DNA of 6,058 nt, from assembly GCA_035536315.1 (NCBI GenBank), contig DATLOJ010000009.1, positions 1 through 6,058 of the forward strand, given 5' to 3'. The translations under genes were made by a program, and so were the position numbers. This DNA is from DATLOJ01 sp035536315. Its GTDB lineage: Bacteria; Actinomycetota; CADDZG01; JAHWKV01. Under the pieces are notes generated by a model, which was given only the letters and a program-made list of their open reading frames with translations, ran no database searches and had not been told where the DNA came from. Below, piece after piece: positions 1 through 5,169 of the stretch. Within the stretch, counting starts at the first letter, position 1; the number at the start of each line of letters is the position of its first letter.

Positions 1-1126
1 AGTTAGAAACCGATGCCTTCTGATCGAAGCGGTTGCTAGCCGCCACCACAATCTGCCCCGGCAGGTTGAAGCTCGATGGATAGTCGGGGGAGGTGGCCAG
101 GTTCAGGTTGGAGTTTCCTGCTGCTGTAGCGACGACGATCCCTGCGGCGATGGCCTGGTTGAGGGCAGTTTGAAGGGTCGGCGAGTTGGCAGTCCCTCCC
201 CACGATGCGTTGATGACGTCTGCCCCCTTGGCGATCGCGTAGTTGATGGCCTCGACCGACTTGGAGGTCCTGCCGCCACCACACTGGCCGCCCGTGATCT
301 CGAGGAACTTGAGAGACATCAGCTTGACGTTCCATGCGATGCCGCTGATGCCAATTCCGTTGTTTCCGCGGGCAGCGACTATCCCTGCGACGTGGGTTCC
401 GTGATCGTCGTTGTGCACAGTTGTCTGATTGGGGCAAACCTCGGCGACGTCGTACACGGAGGAATCCCCGTGCGCGAAGTCCCAGCCGTTTAAGTCATCG
501 ATCAGCCCGTTGCGGTCATCGTCCACGCCGTTACCGGCGACTTCGCCGGTGTTGACCCACTTGTTGGGGCCCAGGTCCGGGTGTCCGAAGTCAATACCGG
601 AGTCGATGACCGCCACGATTACGTCGGAGCTTCCGGTCGTCAGGCTCCAGGCATCCGCGGTGCCGCCGCTTTCCGATGCGTCAATGTCCGCGTCTGCTGT
701 CCCGGCTGTCCCGCCGAAAGTTTGGCCCGTGTTCCGCAGTGCCCACTGGTCCACGTACCTAGGATCGTTTGCCGTGACGCCGTCGGTGCGCAAGATGTAG
801 TCGGGCTCGGCGTAGATGACTCCCGGCTGGTTGCTGTACTCCTCGATCGCGGCCTCGACCGACTTTCCGTGGGGGAGCTTGACAAGGTCGGCGTTTGTGC
901 GGCCGAGGCTCTTTTCGACCGAAGCACCCAGCGCTCGGTGCGCCCCATTTCTCCCTTCGCGCGGCAGGGACTCCTCGAAGCCAACGATCAGCTGCCCTTC
1001 CGCGTACTCGCCCTGGATTTCCGGGGCCGGCCGCTGAGGGGCAGCAGCCGCCGACCCTGCGCCCAATGAGGCGACGAGCAGCAGGACCACCAGCGTGGCG
1101 AGCGATATAGACCTAGCTCGGAGCAA
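1..1126 (-). CDS. Secreted subtilisin-like serine protease (S8 family), 3' end beyond the window
   Basis: This is an exported endopeptidase of the subtilase (S8) family; 375 codons are visible with no stop before the left edge. The start is TTG at 1126, chosen because AGGAAGG lies 7 bases upstream and a signal peptide follows at once: MLRAR, a hydrophobic core at about residues 6-22, then AGSAAAA as a likely signal peptidase I site near residues 27-29. Residues about 40-113 look like a subtilase propeptide (QLIVGFEE ... GVIYAEPDY). The catalytic domain shows the Asp motif VAVIDSGID (D175), a D/N-rich probable calcium loop NGVDDDRNGLIDD (199-211), the His motif HGTHVAGI (H242) and the oxyanion-hole Asn in AAGN (N338). 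The catalytic serine motif (GTSMA type) must lie off the left edge. C231 and C282 are the only cysteines in the visible part and could pair. It follows the methyltransferase gene on the same strand after 136 bases, with its own ribosome-binding site, so it is probably a separate unit. The family call is secure; the substrate is unknown. Confidence 0.93.
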   Translation of the reverse strand, partial: MLRARSISLATLVVLLLVASLGAGSAAAAPQRPAPEIQGEYAEGQLIVGFEESLPREGRNGAHRALGASVEKSLGRTNADLVKLPHGKSVEAAIEEYSNQPGVIYAEPDYILRTDGVTANDPRYVDQWALRNTGQTFGGTAGTADADIDASESGGTADAWSLTTGSSDVIVAVIDSGIDFGHPDLGPNKWVNTGEVAGNGVDDDRNGLIDDLNGWDFAHGDSSVYDVAEVCPNQTTVHNDDHGTHVAGIVAARGNNGIGISGIAWNVKLMSLKFLEITGGQCGGGRTSKSVEAINYAIAKGADVINASWGGTANSPTLQTALNQAIAAGIVVATAAGNSNLNLATSPDYPSSFNLPGQIVVAASNRFDQKASVSN

Positions 1127-1133
1127 AAACGTT

Positions 1134-1140
1134 CCTTCCT
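1134..1140 (-). promoter_or_regulatory. Ribosome-binding site of the subtilase gene
   Basis: Read on the minus strand, AGGAAGG is followed by 7 bases and then TTG at 1126. It is the strongest Shine-Dalgarno match in the window and is what fixes the TTG start. No ATG or GTG in this frame lies between it and the signal-peptide core. I could not find a convincing -35/-10 pair in the remaining upstream gap. Confidence 0.75.
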
Positions 1141-1241
1141 GAATAGTTCACTTCGGACGAGTAGTTAGTTGACCGCAAGAGTTGTATCGGCAAAGTTTAA
1201 GGTCGTTTTAGCCACCCACCATAAGAATTTGTGACCTTTTT

Positions 1242-1273
1242 GGGCTATTTTTCGGGACCCAGCTACCTAGCCC
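1242..1273. repeat. Inverted repeat GGGCTA/TAGCCC at the methyltransferase stop
   Basis: Perfect 6-base arms at 1242-1247 and 1268-1273 flank a 20-base loop. The repeat overlaps the last codons and the stop codon (1263-1265) of the methyltransferase gene. On the minus strand the second arm is followed by an A run, not a T run, so it does not fit a standard intrinsic terminator. It could be an mRNA 3'-end hairpin or chance. No better terminator is visible between the methyltransferase and the protease. Confidence 0.3.
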
Positions 1274-2030
1274 TTCCCGTGGCCACGACGTTCCACGTTG
1301 AGTCCCCAGGAGGACCCCCGATGTTGGGGAACGCGGAGAGGGCCAGAAGCTCAATTCCTGCCTGGTCCAAGGCCAGCTCTAGCTCCTTCGCAAAGAAAAA
1401 ACGCATCGTGTGTGTCTCTTCCGTCTCGCCGGCGACCTGGCTCCCTTTGATCTCCCACATCTTGTACATGACATCGCAGATCTGCCGGCGTGAGTCCAGC
1501 CGGCTGGAGACGGTTCTGATGAGCTCGCCGCCGTCGGTTGGCACCAGTTTTACTCTTTCGCCGGGCCCTTCGGACAGCACTGCCGGCCCGTACCAGAAGT
1601 CGAAGATGAATAGGCCCTCCTTCTTGAGGTTAGAGCGGACCGACTCGAGAGCCGCCCTGAGGTCGGCGTTTTCGGTCTGATAGCCGATCACGGCGAACAT
1701 GGCGATAACGGCGTCGAAATCTGAATGGCCTTCCAGGGACCTGATGTCCGAAAGTTGAAACGAGACGTCGACGCCGGCGGCCTTCGCCTTGGCGGCCGCC
1801 TGCGCGAGCATCCCCTCCGATCTGTCCACCCCGACGACCTCATAGCCTCGCCGGGCAAGAGGTATAGCGTGCCCACCCGTTCCACATCCGAGGTCAAGAA
1901 CTCTGAGAACAGGGCCCGGCGCGTGGGCCTTGAAGAGTGTCTCCAGCACGTCGCACTCCGCCTCGTAGTCCTTGTCGGCATAGAGGGCGTCGTACGTGGA
2001 GGAGTAGCCCGTCCCGAAGACCTCGCTCAT
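1263..2030 (-). CDS. Class I SAM-dependent methyltransferase, probably acting on a sugar
   Basis: This is a 255-residue cytoplasmic methyltransferase with one Rossmann-type domain. Visible motifs are the SAM-binding loop VLDLGCGTGG (44-53), the acidic end of strand 2 in VGVDRS (D69), LSDIR (93-97, D95) after strand 3, and the strand-4 region FDAVIAMFAVIGY (105-117) followed by FIFDFW (141-146). The N-terminal pattern Y..YDALYADKDYEAE, the length and the AMFAVIGY motif resemble the amino-sugar N-methyltransferases TylM1/DesVI that act on dTDP-amino sugars. The partner aminotransferase directly upstream supports a sugar or amino-sugar substrate, but the acceptor atom (N, O or C) cannot be told from sequence. 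The ATG shares an ATGA overlap with the aminotransferase stop, and only a weak GGGGA precedes it, so translation is probably coupled. Another small-molecule methyltransferase is the alternative. Fold call secure, substrate inferred. Confidence 0.88.
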   Translation of the reverse strand: MSEVFGTGYSSTYDALYADKDYEAECDVLETLFKAHAPGPVLRVLDLGCGTGGHAIPLARRGYEVVGVDRSEGMLAQAAAKAKAAGVDVSFQLSDIRSLEGHSDFDAVIAMFAVIGYQTENADLRAALESVRSNLKKEGLFIFDFWYGPAVLSEGPGERVKLVPTDGGELIRTVSSRLDSRRQICDVMYKMWEIKGSQVAGETEETHTMRFFFAKELELALDQAGIELLALSAFPNIGGPPGDSTWNVVATGRAR

Positions 2031-3166
2031 CGGATGTCCCCGACGTTCGACATGACTTCAGCGACTGCGCCTGCGACCTGTGTGAGCTGTTCGTCGGTGA
2101 GGGCGGTTCCCGAAGGAAGGTAAAGCCCCTGCCGGGCAAGCCTCTCCGCTACCGGAAATGAACCGGCCGGAAGGCCCCGGTCACTCCAAAAGGGCTGCTC
2201 ATGCATCCCCAGAAAGAAGGGCCTCGTCTCCACTCCTTTACCGGCCAGCAGATCGGCGAGCTTGACGGCGGTCAAGCCGGTCTCTTCCTCGACCACAATG
2301 CCGTACATCCACCAAACGCTTCTGGCCCAATCCTTCTCGACCTGAATCTGGATCCCAGGAACGCCGGAGAGCCTTTCCGAATACTCCCGGCCACACTCGC
2401 GCTTGCGGTCGACGATTTCATCTATCCGCTGGACCTGTGCGGCCCCCATCGCCGCTTGAACATTGGTGAGCCGCGCGTTGTGCCCAAGCCTCTCGTGGAA
2501 GAACCGTCGCTCAGGTTGAAAGCAAAGATTTCTGAGGGATCGAAGGGCGTCCGCGTGTCTTGGATCATCGGTCAGTACCATGCCGCCTTCCCCGGTCGTT
2601 ACGAGCTTGTTTCCGTAAAAGCTGAAGCAACTCATCTCACCAAAACCTCCGCATCGTCGCCAGCTTCCGTCTTGCGACGAGTAGTACTCCGCCCCATGGG
2701 CTTCGGCTGCGTCCTCGATCACCGTCAGGCCATGTTTTTCCGCCAGCTGCAAGACGGAATCCATGTCAACGGGGTGCCCGTATATGTGAACCGGCATGAT
2801 CGCTTTGGTTTTGGGAGTGATCGCTTCCTCCAGCCTGCTGGTGTCCATGCACCAGGTCTCAGGATCAGAGTCGATCAGTACTGGTTTGCCCTTGCCGTAA
2901 ATAACGGCCTGAGCGCACGAAACGATCGTGAAAGTAGGGATGATTACCTCGTCCCCGTCTTCCAGATCGAGGGCCTCGATGGCAAGCTCGAGCGCGGTCG
3001 TTCCGTTGGAGCAAGCGATTGCATACTTCCGACCGCAGTACTCCGCCCAGCGCTCCTCGAACTCATTGATGAATCTTCCGGCCGACGAGATCCACCCGGT
3101 CCTGAGGCACTCATTGACGTACTCGATCTCGAGTTCGCCTATCTGAGGCTCGTTTACCGGAATCAT
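2027..3166 (-). CDS. DegT/DnrJ/EryC1/StrS-family PLP aminotransferase, GDP-perosamine-synthase-like
   Basis: This 379-residue, full-length fold-type I PLP enzyme would transaminate a 4-keto-6-deoxy nucleotide sugar to the 4-amino sugar, using glutamate as donor as is usual in the family. Visible features are the N-terminal IPVNEPQIGELEIEYV, the phosphate/PLP loop SNGTTAL (52-58), VIEDAAEAHGA with D151 stacking on the cofactor pyridine nitrogen, and SFYGNKLVTTGEGGM (181-195) with K186 as the Schiff-base lysine. The YGNK form (not SHK) and the C-terminal VETRPFF are shared with perosamine synthases such as RfbE/Per, hence the suggested GDP-4-keto-6-deoxymannose substrate; other 4-keto sugars are possible. 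Compared with V. cholerae RfbE as I recall it, about six extra residues sit between the ED and FGE motifs (around 160-171). The ATG lies 3 bases after the cupin stop with no clear Shine-Dalgarno, and the stop overlaps the methyltransferase start, so the three genes form an operon. Family certain, exact sugar inferred. Confidence 0.93.
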   Translation of the reverse strand: MIPVNEPQIGELEIEYVNECLRTGWISSAGRFINEFEERWAEYCGRKYAIACSNGTTALELAIEALDLEDGDEVIIPTFTIVSCAQAVIYGKGKPVLIDSDPETWCMDTSRLEEAITPKTKAIMPVHIYGHPVDMDSVLQLAEKHGLTVIEDAAEAHGAEYYSSQDGSWRRCGGFGEMSCFSFYGNKLVTTGEGGMVLTDDPRHADALRSLRNLCFQPERRFFHERLGHNARLTNVQAAMGAAQVQRIDEIVDRKRECGREYSERLSGVPGIQIQVEKDWARSVWWMYGIVVEEETGLTAVKLADLLAGKGVETRPFFLGMHEQPFWSDRGLPAGSFPVAERLARQGLYLPSGTALTDEQLTQVAGAVAEVMSNVGDIR

Positions 3167-3169
3167 TGA

Positions 3170-3586
3170 TTACTGATGATCGAGATGTTCGAACCGGTCT
3201 TTTTCCCGTAGTCCGGTATATGGCCCCTGTTTCACCTCCAGGAGCACAGTGTCTTCCAGCATTCGAAAGCCGTGACCCCCGGTTAGCAGCAGCATGACAT
3301 CGCCGCGAACGAGCTCTTTAGTTTCCACGAAATCCCGTTCGGGTGAATAGAAGTCGACTTCGCACCTGCCTTCCCGGACGAACAGGACCTCAGACGTACC
3401 CACGATGTGCCGTTCGATTGGCAAGTGCACATGAGGGACGATGTCCCCGCCAGCCGGATAGACGACAAAGCCGAGCTGAAAGTTGAAGTTGTCCGGAGTC
3501 ACAAAGGTCGTTTGGTCGGGCTTCGTGGATGCGCGAACCAAGTAAGCAAGAGGCTCACCCCGCCATTCAATCCGTTCGACGTCCAC
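3170..3586 (-). CDS. Small cupin protein of surface-polysaccharide cluster type, function unassigned
   Basis: This is a single-domain cupin of 138 residues from the GTG at 3586. Cupin motif 1 is PHVHLPIERHIVG, with likely metal ligands H52, H54 and E58, ending at EG (72-73). Motif 2 is RGDVMLLLTGGHGF with H105. The tail VKQGPYTGLREKDRF is a conserved signature I recognise from uncharacterised cupins in O-antigen and capsule clusters. It is not a clear FdtA/WxcM ketoisomerase or RmlC epimerase. GTG 3586 was chosen because AAAGG stands 7 bases upstream and homologues, as I recall, begin close to the V.R.EW..EPLAYLVR region. GTG at 3601 or 3607 and ATG at 3709 are in-frame alternatives, but the added residues look non-coding (Arg/Ser/His/Gly-rich). 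It is the first gene of the operon with the aminotransferase and methyltransferase, so it probably acts on the same sugar, possibly as an epimerase or isomerase. That role is inference; the fold is clear. Confidence 0.85.
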   Translation of the reverse strand: MDVERIEWRGEPLAYLVRASTKPDQTTFVTPDNFNFQLGFVVYPAGGDIVPHVHLPIERHIVGTSEVLFVREGRCEVDFYSPERDFVETKELVRGDVMLLLTGGHGFRMLEDTVLLEVKQGPYTGLREKDRFEHLDHQ

Positions 3587-3708
3587 GCCCAAGCCTTTCA
3601 CTGGCACTCGGTGATGTGAGAGCGGTGAGTGTATTCGGCCCCGTCGTCGAATAGTGCTGCCTCGCGATGACGCTGGGACCCGACCTGGTCCGAAGGTCCC
3701 GCACGCCA

Positions 3709-3728
3709 TTGAAAACCGGCGGTTTCAA
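3709..3728. repeat. Dyad TTGAAA...TTTCAA in the divergent control region
   Basis: The arms TTGAAA-A-CC and GGTTTCAA pair over 8 bases with one bulged A around a GGC centre. The dyad lies between the cupin operon (minus) and the LCP gene (plus), so either strand shows TTGAAA, a near-consensus -35 hexamer. It may be an operator or a pair of back-to-back -35 elements. Neither role can be proved from the sequence, and a transcription terminator is unlikely because both flanking genes start here. Confidence 0.4.
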
Positions 3729-3736
3729 GGTACTGT
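3709..3736 (+). promoter_or_regulatory. Possible promoter of the LCP gene
   Basis: The -35 candidate TTGAAA (3709-3714, 5 of 6 to consensus) is followed by a 16-base spacer and the weak -10 candidate TACTGT (3731-3736, 3 of 6). Transcription would begin near 3743. That gives either a leader of about 38 bases to the ATG at 3781, or an almost leaderless message for the ATG at 3745. It is a pattern match only. Confidence 0.3.
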
Positions 3737-3770
3737 CGAACTAGATGCCAACAAAATTGTCACCTCGCTC

Positions 3771-3775
3771 GAAGG
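3771..3775 (+). promoter_or_regulatory. Ribosome-binding site favouring the LCP start at 3781
   Basis: GAAGG is followed by 5 bases and ATG at 3781. The earlier in-frame ATG at 3745 has only AAGG about 14 bases upstream, which is too far for normal use, so this site decides for 3781 unless the message is leaderless. Confidence 0.45.
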
Positions 3776-3780
3776 TGTTG

Positions 3781-5169
3781 ATGGAAGAGATCATCAAGCC
3801 GAGTCACGGCCCCCGATTCGCGCGCCGGGTCCCGCGGCGCGTGGCACGGATATTCAGATACGCCGGCATCTTCTTCCTCATGGCAGTGATAGTCGCGATC
3901 CTTGTCCTGGCATACGCTCAGCTGCGACTTTCCCGCAATCAGCAGGAGATAGCCGAGCTTTCCCAGCAGGTTCCGGACGAGCCCATGAATGTCTTGGTGC
4001 TCGGATCCGACTCCCGCGAAGGGCTGTCTCCGGAGCAGATCAAGAAGTACGACCCCACTGGTGCCGACAGCAAAACCGGGAAGCGTGCGGACACGATCAT
4101 CCTTCTTCACCTCGACGAAAGGCGAAAGAAGGCCATCCTTATCCACTTCCCGCGGGACCTTCGAGTTACGGACGGAGCCGGAAACCCTACAAAGATCAAC
4201 GGCATTTACCAGGACGGGCCGGGGGCCATGATCGAAACCGTGCAGGACTTCACAGGCCTTCCCATTCATCACTATGTCGAAGTCAACTTTGCAGGGTTCA
4301 ACAACATTGTCGACGCGCTCGGAGGCGTGAACGTCTACTTCGAAAAACCAATCAACGAGCCGGACTCGGGACTGAACGTGCCCCGAGGCTGCGTGACCGT
4401 AGAGGGGGACCAGGCCCTCGCGTTCGTGCGAGTGCGCAAGATCGACGACGACTTCGGACGGATCGCGCGCCAGCAGCTTTTCCTCAAGTTAATGATGGAG
4501 AAGGTCACGAGCGCGGGAACCCTCCTCAACCCCATCAGACTGGTGAAGCTGGTCAACCTGTTCGCAACCAACGTCGAGACCGATGCCCAGCTGACAGTTG
4601 GTGACATGAAGACGATCGCCGGACGTGTGCGCGGGTTCAGCGCCGATCGCGTGGACATGAGGGTCGTGCCGTCATCGGGGGCCAAGATCAGGGGTGTGTC
4701 GTATGTGATCGCCACAGATTCTCAGACGGAGGCCCTCTTCAGAGCAATCAATGAGAGGGAACCCCTGCCCGACTATGGCCGGACGGGAATCAGCTCCATC
4801 GAACCGGCCGACATAGAGCTGACTTTGTTCAACGGAGTCGGAGTCGACGGGCTTGCTAAGAGCGAGGCCGAGGCTTTACGTAGAAGGGGCTTCCAGGTGA
4901 AGGGTACGGGTGACGCCGCGACATTCCACGAGAAGACGACCGTCTATCACGACGAAGGTTTCGAGGACAAGGCTAAGTTCCTGGCTGCTATCTACGGGGC
5001 CGCAGTGAAGGTAAAACCGGAGAACCTGGTCGTCGAAACCGAAATTGCACTGGTGCTCGGTCAGGACTTCTCCGAGGGCCGGGCCACGCCCCCTCCGCCG
5101 CCCTCGCCGGGGCAGGCATCAAAGGGGCAGAAAGAGGAAAAACCCCTCGTTCATGCTTGCGAGGACTGA
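3781..5169 (+). CDS. LytR-CpsA-Psr (LCP) family glycopolymer transferase with LytR_C domain
   Basis: LCP enzymes move a glycopolymer from its undecaprenyl-phosphate carrier to peptidoglycan on the outer membrane face. From ATG 3781 the protein has 462 residues: a short basic cytoplasmic tail (RRVPRRVAR), one membrane helix at about 24-48 (FFLMAVIVAILVLAYA), then the LCP domain from about 70 to 300. It keeps the family's charged residues: LGSDSR (D77, R79), KRADT (R102, D104), FPRDLR (R125), FVRVRK (R217, R219) and DDFGRIARQQ (R227, R230). Residues about 345-430 form a LytR_C domain (IELTLFNGVGVDGLA ... LVLGQDF). The tail is low-complexity, with five consecutive prolines, Gln/Lys/Glu and a final HACED. 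The in-frame ATG at 3745 would give 474 residues; 3781 is preferred for its GAAGG site. It is flanked by minus-strand genes, divergent from the cupin operon and convergent with the glycosyltransferase. Family and topology are secure; the polymer it attaches is inferred to be the one made by neighbouring genes. Confidence 0.94.
   Translation: MEEIIKPSHGPRFARRVPRRVARIFRYAGIFFLMAVIVAILVLAYAQLRLSRNQQEIAELSQQVPDEPMNVLVLGSDSREGLSPEQIKKYDPTGADSKTGKRADTIILLHLDERRKKAILIHFPRDLRVTDGAGNPTKINGIYQDGPGAMIETVQDFTGLPIHHYVEVNFAGFNNIVDALGGVNVYFEKPINEPDSGLNVPRGCVTVEGDQALAFVRVRKIDDDFGRIARQQLFLKLMMEKVTSAGTLLNPIRLVKLVNLFATNVETDAQLTVGDMKTIAGRVRGFSADRVDMRVVPSSGAKIRGVSYVIATDSQTEALFRAINEREPLPDYGRTGISSIEPADIELTLFNGVGVDGLAKSEAEALRRRGFQVKGTGDAATFHEKTTVYHDEGFEDKAKFLAAIYGAAVKVKPENLVVETEIALVLGQDFSEGRATPPPPPSPGQASKGQKEEKPLVHACED
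5138..5164 (-). terminator. Possible intrinsic terminator of the glycosyltransferase transcript, inside the LCP gene
   Basis: On the minus strand CCTCG (5164-5160), a 10-base loop and CGAGG (5149-5145) are followed by GG and TTTTT (5142-5138). It begins 6 bases past the glycosyltransferase stop and lies in the last codons of the convergent LCP gene. The stem is only 5 pairs and the T run is short, so this is a modest candidate. Confidence 0.4.

Noticed and set aside
36..437. Minus-strand open frame of 133 codons
   Set aside because: It is Arg-rich and out of frame with the subtilase Asp and His motifs that read through the same region.
1199..1238. Inverted repeat AAGGTC/GACCTT in the gap before the subtilase
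   Set aside because: The arms are short with a loop of about 28 bases, and no conserved context supports a role.
1141..1262. Promoter or riboswitch ahead of the subtilase
   Set aside because: TTGCCG and TACAAC-like hexamers can be picked out, but not at a proper spacing, and no known riboswitch core is visible.
2201..3169. Long plus-strand open frame of 322 codons
   Set aside because: It is antisense to the aminotransferase, whose family motifs are complete on the minus strand. The plus-strand translation has no recognisable domain; long antisense frames are common in G+C-rich genes.
3170..3586. FdtA/WxcM-type 3,4-ketoisomerase as an assignment for the cupin
   Set aside because: The GGHGF and KQGPYTG signatures point to a different cupin group, and I cannot match the FdtA pattern by eye. 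A specific function is therefore left open.
3587..3709. Extension of the cupin to ATG 3709
   Set aside because: The extra 41 residues have a composition unlike the rest, homologues as I recall begin near the GTG region, and it would place the start on the dyad at 3709-3728. A GTG with AAAGG upstream is closer to the domain.
3654..4604. Plus-strand open frame of 316 codons overlapping the LCP gene in another frame
   Set aside because: Its translation is Arg/Pro/His-rich with no domain, while the overlapping frame encodes a complete LCP protein with membrane helix and conserved residues.
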